From contig CAZZBB010000106.1 in assembly GCA_964652195.1 (NCBI GenBank), positions 1 through 64,000 of the forward strand: 64,000 nucleotides of DNA, written 5' to 3'. This stretch comes from MSPOR6 sp964652195 (GTDB lineage Bacteria > Poribacteria > WGA-4E > WGA-3G). Under the pieces are notes generated by a model. That model worked only from the letters and a program-made list of their open reading frames with translations, made no database searches and had not been told where the DNA came from. The position numbers were made by a program, and so were the translations under genes. How positions within the stretch are numbered: the first letter of the stretch is position 1; each line of letters begins with the position of its first letter. Positions 7,905 through 17,222 of this stretch are shown piece after piece.

Positions 7905-9510
7905 AATGTTTCCTAAGAAAATATTTCCAGTACTGATGTTAGGATTTTCCTTATTAGGATGTTCGTTATTTCATAGGAGTGAAGAAAATCCAACTTCAAT
8001 AATACCTTATTCCTTTGAAAAGCATACGATTGAATTAGCAACTGAAGAACGTCAAACTGTACTAACGGGTTTTCTATCTGGCGAGAATGACGCAGAATTA
8101 ATAGTATTGTATATTACTGAAGATAATCGTCGGAATATGATTATCTATATCTCCAAGGAAGGTATTTGGGAGAAGAAATATCAAACTACCCTTCGTCCAA
8201 AAGTCATGTTCGTAGATTTAGTCACTATCGGTGAACGGGATCTTCTAATAACCTACGAACGGAATCAACTTAATTGGTTTGATTTTGACACTATGTCAGA
8301 ACGTCCTTTGATGAATGTTAGTTTTGATTTCATACCAGATAATGAGAAGATAATATACCATATTGATATCACACATGACATAAATGGTGATGATAAGGAT
8401 GACATAGTAATACCAAACTATGATGGCTTTTGGATTGCCACACAATCAGATAATGGTTCATTTAGTAAACCGATGAAACTTGGTCCAGTAGATCCGTTCC
8501 TTGACAGAAAAGCCTTAGGTGAGAAACGCAAATACCGAGATGTAGGTATTACTCCATTGACTGTTCATTGGTATTTAAGCCGCATACATCAGATGGATTA
8601 CAATAGTGACAATCGTCCTGACCTGGTGTTCTGGAATAATGATCATTTTGATGTCTATTATCAGGAAGGTAACGGATTGTTTTCACCGACTCCAGATAGT
8701 TTTACAACAGAAGTTCCATTTGATGCGGACAGTGCCTACTCAATTGCTTTTAATCCATGTAGTAAAAATATGTTTACTCTCATTTTTGGTCTTAGAAAAA
8801 AAATAAAACAGAGAGTATTATATACATTCAAAGATATGAACAACGATAGTATTTCAGATATGATAATATATTCGCTTGAAGGTAGATCGCTTGGAAATCA
8901 AAAAAGTTGCTATCACATACACTTTGGAAAACCGCATCTCAATGGAACTAAATTTACAAAAGAAGCAGACACGACAATCTATCCACATGGAACCGCTGGA
9001 GCATTATTACCATGGGGGTATTCCTCCCAGTGGATTCAAGATTTCGATGGAGATGGTGATGTAGATATACTTTTCAAAGATGTCCATACTGCTATTACTG
9101 GAATGGTACGTGCTATGATAGGTAATTCAATACCAATAGATCTTGAGTTCTATCGGATGGAAGATAGTTCTTACCCACAAAAACCGAATAAACGGATTAA
9201 GATTAGACCGAAGATGAACATCTTTGACGATAAGAGAGTTTACTTTCCGGCAATTCTATTGGCTGATGTTAATGGTGACAAATACTTAGACCTTATTGTT
9301 GGAAAAGACTGGAATGAAATGCAAATCTTTCTGGGTAGATCAGATACAAGAATAATATCAAAGAAACCGGAAAAGATAATGGTTCGTATGCCGAATGACG
9401 AGAGAAATGTACGGTTAGTTGATATGAATAGAGATGAGAAAAGAGATATCCTCATTTATAATCCTTCTTCAACGAAACCACATCAAGTAACGATGTTGAC
9501 TGCTAAATGA
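7891..9510 (+). CDS. Lipoprotein with FG-GAP/VCBS-type calcium-loop repeats
   Basis: About 540 residues. The lipobox is LLGC within a short leader (FPVLMLGFSLLGCSLF). The start chosen, 7891, overlaps the upstream stop by 14 bp and has GGAGCAGG before it; ATG 7906 is possible. At least six Asp-rich loops follow, e.g. DINGDDKDD, DYNSDNRPD, DMNNDSISD, DFDGDGDVD, DVNGDKYLD and DMNRDEKRD, each followed by hydrophobic residues. These are typical of FG-GAP/VCBS propeller blades that bind calcium. It is predicted to be membrane-anchored and to project a beta-propeller. Its position between the LolA-like gene and the permeases makes it a candidate cargo or accessory of the exporter. Confidence 0.75.
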   Translation: MPIFRMFPKKIFPVLMLGFSLLGCSLFHRSEENPTSIIPYSFEKHTIELATEERQTVLTGFLSGENDAELIVLYITEDNRRNMIIYISKEGIWEKKYQTTLRPKVMFVDLVTIGERDLLITYERNQLNWFDFDTMSERPLMNVSFDFIPDNEKIIYHIDITHDINGDDKDDIVIPNYDGFWIATQSDNGSFSKPMKLGPVDPFLDRKALGEKRKYRDVGITPLTVHWYLSRIHQMDYNSDNRPDLVFWNNDHFDVYYQEGNGLFSPTPDSFTTEVPFDADSAYSIAFNPCSKNMFTLIFGLRKKIKQRVLYTFKDMNNDSISDMIIYSLEGRSLGNQKSCYHIHFGKPHLNGTKFTKEADTTIYPHGTAGALLPWGYSSQWIQDFDGDGDVDILFKDVHTAITGMVRAMIGNSIPIDLEFYRMEDSSYPQKPNKRIKIRPKMNIFDDKRVYFPAILLADVNGDKYLDLIVGKDWNEMQIFLGRSDTRIISKKPEKIMVRMPNDERNVRLVDMNRDEKRDILIYNPSSTKPHQVTMLTAK

Positions 9511-9553
9511 CTAAATTTGGCGCGAATTTCTATAGAATACCTAATATATCAGT

Positions 9554-10768
9554 ATGATTCTTAAAATTGCCTTCCGAAACATCTTCCGGCAAAAACGTAG
9601 AACGATTCTTACAGCACTTGCTATGATTGTTGGATTTACGCTTTCCTCTATTACTATAGGTCTATCTGATGGAGCGTATTCGAATATCATTAATATGTTC
9701 ACTCGAAACCGTCTGGGACATATTCAGGTCCATTCTACTGGGTATCTTGAAAAACCTAATATTTATAACACAATAACAGACTATGAATCTATCGGACAGA
9801 CTATCAAAAATAATGCAAACGTTGAAGAGTGGACACCTCGTGTGTATGCAGGGGGTCTTGGTTCTGTTAACGAGAAAAGTACTGCGGTTAGAGTTGTTGG
9901 TATTGATGTAGTGCGGGAGGATCAAGCAACTAACTTTAATAAAAAGGTGGTTGAAGGTAAAACCTTAGCAGAAACCGCCTCCCATGAAGCGGTAATTGGA
10001 ATAGGACTTGCGAAAAGATTGTCAGCATCAGTAGGGAGTAAGATAGCATTCTTTTCACAAGCTGCGGATGGCTCAATTGCCAATGATGAATACACGATTG
10101 TTGGTACCATTAAGAGTGGTGATGATCTAACAGATAGAGCCACATGTTACCTTCATATTGATGATGCCCAAGACCTGTTTGTTCTTCATGGACGAGTTCA
10201 TGAAATAGTTGTCATAGTCTCAAATATTAATCGTGTCCCGAAAACTGTAACTTCGCTTGAAAACAGTCTCAACAATACTAAGCTTAATATTGCCCCTTGG
10301 CAAGTATTTGCAAAGTCATTTTATGTTGCAATGCAAACTGATAGACAGGGTGATGCAATAAGTCGTATGATAATAATGTTCATTGTTGCGATTGGAGTTC
10401 TTAATACAGTTCTCATGTCAGTTCTGGAGCGAACTCGAGAATATGGTGTTTTGAAGGCTGTCGGTACAAAACCATCACAAATCTTCGGGTTAGTGGTTTT
10501 TGAAGTCACTATTATCGCATTGGGGAGTGTATGTGTTGGTGCAATACTCGGAACTGTTATCAACCATCTTTTGTCGGTCTATGGAATAACATATCCTACT
10601 GAAATAACTTTCGCGGGAATGAAGATAAAAACACTCTATGGTGCTGTTACTACAGCCAGCCTGATAATTCCAGCAATAACTGTTACGCTGTCGGCAATCC
10701 TTGTTAGTCTGTTCCCAGCATTTAAGGCTGCACGGATTATACCTGCAAGAGCGATGCGAACACATTAA
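9554..10768 (+). CDS. ABC transporter permease, FtsX/MacB (LolC/E-like) family
   Basis: 404 residues. N-terminal signature MILKIAFRNIFRQKRRTIL leads into the first transmembrane helix. A ~200-residue MacB-type periplasmic domain follows (AVRVVGIDVVREDQ, GIGLAKRLSASVGSKI), then three C-terminal helices with GVLNTVLMSVLERTREYGVL and AVGTKPSQI. This is the architecture of the LolC/LolE and MacB families, which extract lipoproteins or lipids from the inner membrane. It is paired with the next permease and the ATPase at 12017. A TAATAT -10-like hexamer at 9542-9547 stands 6 bp before the ATG, so a local leaderless promoter is possible. Confidence 0.88.
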   Translation: MILKIAFRNIFRQKRRTILTALAMIVGFTLSSITIGLSDGAYSNIINMFTRNRLGHIQVHSTGYLEKPNIYNTITDYESIGQTIKNNANVEEWTPRVYAGGLGSVNEKSTAVRVVGIDVVREDQATNFNKKVVEGKTLAETASHEAVIGIGLAKRLSASVGSKIAFFSQAADGSIANDEYTIVGTIKSGDDLTDRATCYLHIDDAQDLFVLHGRVHEIVVIVSNINRVPKTVTSLENSLNNTKLNIAPWQVFAKSFYVAMQTDRQGDAISRMIIMFIVAIGVLNTVLMSVLERTREYGVLKAVGTKPSQIFGLVVFEVTIIALGSVCVGAILGTVINHLLSVYGITYPTEITFAGMKIKTLYGAVTTASLIIPAITVTLSAILVSLFPAFKAARIIPARAMRTH

Positions 10769-10777
10769 GGTCAGAAT

Positions 10778-12007
10778 ATGTTTTTGATATTACTAAAACT
10801 TGCATGGAAGAACATTTTTAGAAATAAACGACGTACATTTATCGCTTCAATAGCAATAGGAATAGGTCTTGCTGCACTTATTTTTCTTGACGCTCTTATG
10901 ATTGGCATGAGTGATATTTTAGCCAAGACTGCTACTGACTCATTTCTTGGTGACGCACAAATTCATTTAAAGGACTATCGGGACACACAAGATGTCTTAA
11001 TGACGATTCAGGAAGTAGATAAGATTACCTCGAAGTTAGCTAAAGAGACAATCGTTCATAATTTTGCACGACGAACTTTTAGCACAGGTATGATCATGTC
11101 TTCTGCAAATACCAGCGCGATTAATCTTGTTGGAGTAAATCCATCAAAAGAGCAACACCTTTCACAGATTGATGATAGGATAATTGAAGGAGAATTCTTT
11201 AAAGTGTCTAACCCGCATGATATTGTTATTGGGAGTAAACTCGCGGAGATTTTAGAAATTGGTTTGGGTGATAAGGTAGTTGTAACAGTGGCTCAGGCAG
11301 GTAGTGGAGATTACTATGAAGATTGGTTCAGAATTTCTGGAATCTATTATTTTGCGGATGAAGGAATGAATAGTGGAATGGCGTTTGTTCGGTTACATAA
11401 AGCACAAGAAATGTTGGCTCTTGAAAATAATGTGCATGAAATTGCCATCAAATTTACATCAGCTGCATACGGACAGAACCCAGATTTAGCATTTTGGGAT
11501 ACATATTCTGAATATGGTAACGAAGTATTAAGTTGGACAGAAATACTTCCAGAATTGCAGGCAATGTTTGATATGGTATCCTATTCAAAATACATAGTGG
11601 GTGCTCTGGTATTCATAGTGGTGGTCTTTGGTATCATCAACACACTCTTCATGTCGTTATATGAACGAATGTTTGAGTTTGGTGTGCTTCGCGCAGTTGG
11701 TACAAGACCCTTTGGAATGGCGCGCCTTATTCTATTTGAAGCGGGTTCGTTGGCAATTGTAAGTATAATTCTTGGGGGAATTCTCGGTTTTGTATTAACA
11801 ACGATATTTAATAATGTTGGAATAAATTATACTGGTATTGAAATGATGGGGGTTACATTACAGGAGTACATCTATCCGGTTTTTACCTTAGAACAATATA
11901 TAATATTTCCAATATCCCTCTTTGTTTTTACTCTTATTGCTGGCTTGTATCCGGCATGGCATGTTGCAAGAATGTCTCCAGTTGAAGCAATGCGCCGAAG
12001 CTTTTAG
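10778..12007 (+). CDS. ABC transporter permease, second FtsX/MacB-type subunit
   Basis: 409 residues, the same architecture as the upstream permease: LAWKNIFRNKRRTFIA at the N-terminus, a MacB-like periplasmic domain, and three C-terminal helices with GIINTLFMSLYERMFEFGVL and AVGTRPFGM. The protein ends ARMSPVEAMRRSF. Divergence from the first copy suggests a heterodimeric LolC/LolE-style pair. It follows the first permease by 9 bp and precedes the ATPase by 9 bp, so the three are surely co-transcribed. Confidence 0.88.
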   Translation: MFLILLKLAWKNIFRNKRRTFIASIAIGIGLAALIFLDALMIGMSDILAKTATDSFLGDAQIHLKDYRDTQDVLMTIQEVDKITSKLAKETIVHNFARRTFSTGMIMSSANTSAINLVGVNPSKEQHLSQIDDRIIEGEFFKVSNPHDIVIGSKLAEILEIGLGDKVVVTVAQAGSGDYYEDWFRISGIYYFADEGMNSGMAFVRLHKAQEMLALENNVHEIAIKFTSAAYGQNPDLAFWDTYSEYGNEVLSWTEILPELQAMFDMVSYSKYIVGALVFIVVVFGIINTLFMSLYERMFEFGVLRAVGTRPFGMARLILFEAGSLAIVSIILGGILGFVLTTIFNNVGINYTGIEMMGVTLQEYIYPVFTLEQYIIFPISLFVFTLIAGLYPAWHVARMSPVEAMRRSF

Positions 12008-12016
12008 GTAATTAAA

Positions 12017-12718
12017 ATGGAACAAACACAAGAGAAAAAAATTATTATCACTGAGAGTGTTACAAAAGTATATGAGGCAGATGGCATACCTGTGAATGCA
12101 CTTAACAGTGTTGACCTAACTATCAGTTCTGGAGAATTTACTGCTTTGGTCGGTCCCTCTGGTTCCGGTAAGACGACGTTTCTTAACATTATATCTGGTT
12201 TGGATACCCCAACGGAAGGTAAAGTCACGCTTTCTGGTAAAATTGTCTCAGAAATGAGTGGTAAAGAACTTTCTGATTTCAGACGTGATAATATAGGATT
12301 TGTTTTTCAAGCATATAATCTAATTCCTGTGTTAACAGTTGAGGAGAATGTTGAGTATATCATGCTGCTGGCAGGTGTGCCAAAATCTGAACGCCATCAA
12401 AGGGTAACTTCTATGCTGGCATCTGTTGGTTTAGAAGGTGTTGAAGATAGACTGCCGACTCAATTATCAGGTGGACAGCAACAACGGGTTGCAATCGCAC
12501 GTGCTATGGTTTCGGAACCTGATATCATTTTAGCTGATGAACCTACCGCAAACGTAGATTCCAAAACTGGATCGGAACTGCTTGATATGATGAGTAGATT
12601 AAATGCTGAAACAGGTATGACATTCATCTTTTCAACACATGATCCGATGGTCATGGATAGTGCAGATCGACTAATAACACTTCGTGATGGAAAAATAGAA
12701 AGTGATGAAACAAAATAG
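12017..12718 (+). CDS. ABC transporter ATP-binding protein, LolD/MacB type
   Basis: 233 residues. Walker A is GPSGSGKTTF, the Q-loop is FVFQAYNLIP, the signature is LSGGQQQRVAIARAM, and Walker B is DIILADEPTANVD; the switch His is in FSTHDP. The AYNLIPVLTV segment is typical of the LolD/MacB/FtsE branch. It energises the two adjacent permeases at the cytoplasmic face of the inner membrane. All catalytic motifs are intact. Confidence 0.92.
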   Translation: MEQTQEKKIIITESVTKVYEADGIPVNALNSVDLTISSGEFTALVGPSGSGKTTFLNIISGLDTPTEGKVTLSGKIVSEMSGKELSDFRRDNIGFVFQAYNLIPVLTVEENVEYIMLLAGVPKSERHQRVTSMLASVGLEGVEDRLPTQLSGGQQQRVAIARAMVSEPDIILADEPTANVDSKTGSELLDMMSRLNAETGMTFIFSTHDPMVMDSADRLITLRDGKIESDETK

Positions 12719-12730
12719 TTGTATCAACAA

Positions 12731-13948
12731 ATGATAAATAAGATATTTGCTACTTTTTGTTTTATCATAATGACTTCTGTAAATCTTGCATTTTCCGATT
12801 TGCAGATTGGTGGATATTACAAAAACTACTTCACTGCCTTTGATACCGTCCAAACAAACAATCTGATGGGTATTGTGACGAACCGACTAAGGTTGAACCT
12901 TTCATATACCCCTGCAGAAACGTTCTCATTTGATATTGCCTATGATTTCACACCCCGTATACAAGATTCTTCACTGTTGAATGATTCTGTCTTTGCAGTA
13001 GCTATTCCTTCCTCACGATACCGTTTTGCTGACATTCCCTCACGTATTTACCCGACTGAAAAAGAACAGATCGGCAATATGGGTATCTATCATAATCTTG
13101 ACAGGGTAATAATACATTACAGTGCTGATTTCGCGGATATTTCAATCGGACGTGATGCAATAGCATGGGGTAGTGCGAGGATTATAAACCCAACAGATGT
13201 CGTTGCCCCGTTTAGTTTTGACCAATTGGATACTGAAGATCGTGTTGGTGTAGATGCAATCCGTATCCGAATCCCAATTGGTGTATTGGGTGAGATTGAT
13301 ACAGGATATGTTATCGGTGAGAAATTCGACTATGACAAGAGTGCACTTTTTCTCCGTACACAACTCAATGCTGTTGAAACAGATTTCTCTATTTCTCTTA
13401 TCCAATTTCAGAGAAATCTACTCGCTGGGATAGACATTACTCGGGGAATTGGTGGAGCAGGATTTTGGTTGGAAACTGCTTATGTATTTACTGAACCTTT
13501 TATGGATATGAATTCCCCATCCGACAATTACCTGCGTTCCTCAATCGGTTTGGATTATTCATTTAACGGAAAGTTGTTTACATTTATTGAATATCACATC
13601 AATGGTGCAGGAACTGTGAAACCCGAAGACTATATTGATAATCTAAACCAACCTGCATACCTGCAAGGTGGGGTATACTTGTTCGGTGTTCATTACCTTT
13701 CCCCTGGAATCAGTTATCAACTAACTCCATTGATGAATATTGGTGGTCAAGTCATATTCAATTTATCTGATAAGTCAGCAACTTTTATTCCACAATTATC
13801 TTATAATGTTGCTGAAGATCTACATTTATCTATTGGTGGATTATTAAGTACTGGGAAATCTCCTATAGATGATGAACAATTTGTCTTACAATCAGAGTTT
13901 GGTTCATACCCAAATCTATTTTTTTCCTCATTTCAGTTGTATTTTTAA
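12731..13948 (+). CDS. Outer-membrane barrel/porin-like protein of the export cluster
   Basis: About 405 residues. The start chosen is ATG 12731, giving a signal peptide (MINKIFATFCFIIMTSVNLAFS). A TTG directly after the ATPase stop is the alternative. The mature protein is rich in alternating strands (LQIGGYYKNYFTAF, FSFDIAYDFTPR, IIHYSADFADISIGRDAIAWG) and ends SSFQLYF with a terminal aromatic. It recalls porin-like proteins of the DUF1302 kind that accompany LolA-like proteins elsewhere, but the family assignment is tentative. It may receive cargo at the outer membrane. Confidence 0.7.
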   Translation: MINKIFATFCFIIMTSVNLAFSDLQIGGYYKNYFTAFDTVQTNNLMGIVTNRLRLNLSYTPAETFSFDIAYDFTPRIQDSSLLNDSVFAVAIPSSRYRFADIPSRIYPTEKEQIGNMGIYHNLDRVIIHYSADFADISIGRDAIAWGSARIINPTDVVAPFSFDQLDTEDRVGVDAIRIRIPIGVLGEIDTGYVIGEKFDYDKSALFLRTQLNAVETDFSISLIQFQRNLLAGIDITRGIGGAGFWLETAYVFTEPFMDMNSPSDNYLRSSIGLDYSFNGKLFTFIEYHINGAGTVKPEDYIDNLNQPAYLQGGVYLFGVHYLSPGISYQLTPLMNIGGQVIFNLSDKSATFIPQLSYNVAEDLHLSIGGLLSTGKSPIDDEQFVLQSEFGSYPNLFFSSFQLYF

Positions 13949-14034
13949 AGAAGAGTTGAAATACATCCTTCAGACATGTTAGCATGTACCCCACAGAGAA
14001 TTAAGTCGATATCAATAGAATATAGAAGGGTTAT

Positions 14035-14742
14035 ATGGATAATTGTTGTCACGATAAATCAGATGAACTTGAAGAACTTCGGGAGCTACAATCCAAGATG
14101 CTATGGATTGTTCTTGCCATTAACGGAGCCATGTTTTGTTTAGAGTTTTTAGTTGGTTTGCTTGCGGGTTCTGTTGCTTTACAAGCAGATTCACTTGATA
14201 TGTTAAGTGATACCCTTGTTTACGGATTCAGTTTATATGCAATTGGAAAGAGCGTTCGGTGGCGTTCTGGTACTGCCTTTCTGAAAGGCAGTATTATGGC
14301 AATATTTGGTTTAGGTGTATTGATTCAAAGTGGATATAAATTTTTTGCTGGTGGTGTTCCAGAATCAAATTTCATGTTTCTTATGAGTATTGTTGCTCTT
14401 ATTGCGAATGCAGGTTGTCTGCTTCTATTATCAAGACACAGAACAGATGATCTAAATATGCATTCAACATGGGTATGCTCACGAAATGACATAATTGCGA
14501 ATTCAAGTGTTTTTATAGCTGCAGCTCTCGTTGCTATAACCCAGTCCAATTTGCCGGACTTAGTTGTAGGTTTATTAATTGCAATAATTTTCCTTAAATC
14601 TTCTATTTCAATTATAAAAGCATCCTTCATAGAATTACGCCACCCTTTATCTGAATCTACTCAACCCTCTGTTCCTAATGTGTTTCCAATACAGAAATTC
14701 TGTGAATCAGGACTCTGTCCAGTAAATGCGTGTCAGTGTTAA
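14035..14742 (+). CDS. Cation diffusion facilitator family transporter
   Basis: 235 residues with about six transmembrane helices. TM2 carries the metal-site pattern ADSLDMLSD and TM5 SRNDIIANSS, as in CDF exporters of Zn, Co or Cd. His and Cys residues at the N-terminus (MDNCCHD) and the C-terminal cluster CESGLCPVNACQC could bind or sense metal. The usual C-terminal cytoplasmic dimerisation domain is absent, which matches the short CDF subgroup. It probably pumps divalent metal out of the cytoplasm. It is a single gene preceded by a GAAGGG ribosome site. Confidence 0.82.
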   Translation: MDNCCHDKSDELEELRELQSKMLWIVLAINGAMFCLEFLVGLLAGSVALQADSLDMLSDTLVYGFSLYAIGKSVRWRSGTAFLKGSIMAIFGLGVLIQSGYKFFAGGVPESNFMFLMSIVALIANAGCLLLLSRHRTDDLNMHSTWVCSRNDIIANSSVFIAAALVAITQSNLPDLVVGLLIAIIFLKSSISIIKASFIELRHPLSESTQPSVPNVFPIQKFCESGLCPVNACQC

Positions 14743-14874
14743 GCTTTATAATTACGCTTTTCCTCTTATTAAACCCAAAATGTGTTTTGTATAAAAATTA
14801 CACCTTTTCATCTTTACAACCTTCCAACAAAATATTTTCATCTTAAATACACTACTTCACCCTACCAAATCATT

Positions 14875-16938
14875 ATGAAAAATCAGAAGTCTTTCCAACT
14901 CCCACTAATAGAATCAGATCCTTTGCTAAGACCTTATGCTTCTCAATTGACGAAAAGGGTTAAACACTTTGAACGTGCCAAGGCACAGATTGAAAAGACA
15001 GGGGGGATATTAGGTGAAATTAGTCAAGGACATCATTATTTTGGAGTTAATCGTGGAGAAAACGATGGACAGGAAGGGGTATGGTATCGTGAATGGGCAC
15101 CGGGAGCACATTCTCTTTCGCTGATAGGCGATTTTAACGATTGGTCCAGAGATGCGAATCCGATGACTGTTGATGAGTGGGGAATTTGGCACATTTTCTT
15201 ACCTGATGAGATATATGAAGCGAGATTCATTCATGGTGGACGTGTAAAAGTGCATGTGGTATCAGATTACGGTGCAATGGATAGGATTCCGGCTTATATA
15301 CAGCGGGTAATTCAGCAGGAAGATACAGATTTTGCAGGACAATATTGGACACCAGAGAGTTCATATCAATGGAAGAATCCTAATCCTTGTTTTAATATGG
15401 AGAAGGATGGGTTACGTATTTATGAAGCACATGTTGGTATGGCACAGGAAGTGGAAAGGGTAGGAACATATACAGAATTTACAGAAAACATACTCCCTCG
15501 TATTGTAGACTTAGGTTATAATGCTGTTCAATTGATGGCAATTATGGAACATCCATATTACGGTAGCTTCGGATATCATGTAAGTAATTATTTTGCAGTT
15601 TCAAGTCGATTTGGTACACCTGAAGATCTCAAGGAATTGATTGATACTGCTCATGGATTGGGATTACTGGTTGTAATGGATTTAGTGCACAGCCATGCAA
15701 TCAAGAATCATAACGAGGGGTTGAATTTCTTTGATGGTACAGAGCATCAATATTTTCATTCTGGTGTGAAAAGGGATCACGCAGCTTGGGACTCACTCTG
15801 TTTTGATTACAGTAAGTATGAAGTACAGCGATTTCTTCTCAGTAATATACGCTTTTGGTTAGAGACTTTTCGTTTTGATGGATTCAGATTTGATGGTGTT
15901 ACAAGTATGCTCTACAACGATCATGGACTTGGTCGAGAATTCACATCTTATGATAATTATTTCGATTCTAATATCGAATTGGATGCTATTGTCTATCTGA
16001 TGTTAGCAAATGAATTGCTGCATGAAGTGAAACCAGATGGAATATCGATTGCAGAAGATATGAGTGGAATGCCAGGTTTAGCAAAACCAATTGAAGATGG
16101 TGGGGTTGGTTTTGATTATCGTTTAGCAATGGGTATACCTGATTATTGGATTCGATTATTGAAAGAAAAAAAAGATGATGACTGGCATATTAGTGAGATT
16201 TACGGCATGCTTCAAAACCGGCGACCAGGAGAAAAACATATTGCTTATGTTGAGAGCCACGATCAAAGTATTGTAGGTGATAAAACCCTTGCTATGCAAT
16301 TGATGGATGCTGACCTATATTCAGATATGAGTGTTTTTTCCTCTAATCTAAGAATTGCACGGGGTGTATCATTGCATAAATTGATACGTCTGCTAACTTT
16401 TAGTTTAGGGGGAGAAGGATATCTCAACTTTATGGGGAATGAATTTGGACACCCAGAGTGGATAGATTTTCCGCGCGTTGGAAATAATCATTCATACTGG
16501 TATGCGCGAAGACAATGGCACCTTGTTGAGGACGAGACACTATACTACAAGCATTTGAACACGTTTGATAGATCTATGCAGCATCTTGAGACAACATACC
16601 AATTACTGACTGATGAATTCATTCAGCTGCTATTAATCCATGAGAATTCAAAACAGATTGTCTATTCAAGGGGTGGTCTTATTTTTGTTTTTAATCTACA
16701 TCCAACCGACTCAGTATCCGATTGGCGTATCCCTATACCGGAACGAACAGATTATTGTTTAGTTCTGAATACTGATGATACTGATTTTGGAGGTAACGGA
16801 TTAATAGATGGTGGTAATTACCCTTTGCAAGCTATTCCGTTGAATGGACAAACACAGTCTATTCAGGTTTATGTTCCAGCGCGATGTGCCTTGGTATTAG
16901 CTCCAAAAGGTGACAAATCTAAAGAAGAAAATAAGTAA
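14875..16938 (+). CDS. glgB: 1,4-alpha-glucan branching enzyme, eukaryote-like GH13_8 type
   Basis: 687 residues. It makes alpha-1,6 branches in glycogen. An N-terminal CBM48-like domain (GVWYREWAPGAHSLSLIGDFN) precedes a TIM barrel with the nucleophile D340 (FRFDGV), acid/base E394 (IAEDMSGMPG) and D463 (ESHDQS). FMGNEFGHPEWIDFPR and YESHDQSIVGDKT-like blocks are characteristic of the GBE1 (eukaryote-like) subfamily; the usual E. coli GlgB lacks them. ATG 14875 was chosen because the preceding 31 codons look non-coding; the short sequence before it lacks a strong ribosome site. No other glycogen genes are adjacent. Confidence 0.9.
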   Translation: MKNQKSFQLPLIESDPLLRPYASQLTKRVKHFERAKAQIEKTGGILGEISQGHHYFGVNRGENDGQEGVWYREWAPGAHSLSLIGDFNDWSRDANPMTVDEWGIWHIFLPDEIYEARFIHGGRVKVHVVSDYGAMDRIPAYIQRVIQQEDTDFAGQYWTPESSYQWKNPNPCFNMEKDGLRIYEAHVGMAQEVERVGTYTEFTENILPRIVDLGYNAVQLMAIMEHPYYGSFGYHVSNYFAVSSRFGTPEDLKELIDTAHGLGLLVVMDLVHSHAIKNHNEGLNFFDGTEHQYFHSGVKRDHAAWDSLCFDYSKYEVQRFLLSNIRFWLETFRFDGFRFDGVTSMLYNDHGLGREFTSYDNYFDSNIELDAIVYLMLANELLHEVKPDGISIAEDMSGMPGLAKPIEDGGVGFDYRLAMGIPDYWIRLLKEKKDDDWHISEIYGMLQNRRPGEKHIAYVESHDQSIVGDKTLAMQLMDADLYSDMSVFSSNLRIARGVSLHKLIRLLTFSLGGEGYLNFMGNEFGHPEWIDFPRVGNNHSYWYARRQWHLVEDETLYYKHLNTFDRSMQHLETTYQLLTDEFIQLLLIHENSKQIVYSRGGLIFVFNLHPTDSVSDWRIPIPERTDYCLVLNTDDTDFGGNGLIDGGNYPLQAIPLNGQTQSIQVYVPARCALVLAPKGDKSKEENK

Positions 16939-16988
16939 AGTTCTACGAAACAAACAGAAATATGAATATGGTATATTTAGAGTAAGTC

Positions 16989-17219
16989 TTATACAATTAA
17001 ATCGCAATTTAACGTGTCACCATCATCGTCGTATGCAAGAATCCTAAATTCGAGTATTTCTTTTGGAATGAATTCTTTAGGAACAATGAAAGCATCAACT
17101 TTAGGTGGACTATTTGTTGGTTCATCATCATCATTATCACCAGAACCACGTCCGAATATACTGACTGAGTAAAGTAAAACAACAATACAGTATAACACTC
17201 TTAGAAATTTTATAGACAT
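16989..17219 (-). CDS. Short exported protein with truncated PKD/cadherin-like tail
   Basis: 76 residues: a signal peptide (residues 1-22), an acidic linker (GDNDDDEPTNSPP), then one half of an immunoglobulin-like fold of the PKD/cadherin type (VDAFIVP...LEFRILAYDDDGDTLNCDLIV). The DDDGDTL motif is a common calcium site of such domains. The domain stops after about 40 residues, so this may be a truncated or decayed larger gene. It lies 3 bp downstream of rsgA on the same strand and may be co-transcribed. Confidence 0.45.
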   Translation of the reverse strand: MSIKFLRVLYCIVVLLYSVSIFGRGSGDNDDDEPTNSPPKVDAFIVPKEFIPKEILEFRILAYDDDGDTLNCDLIV

Positions 17220-17222
17220 AGT

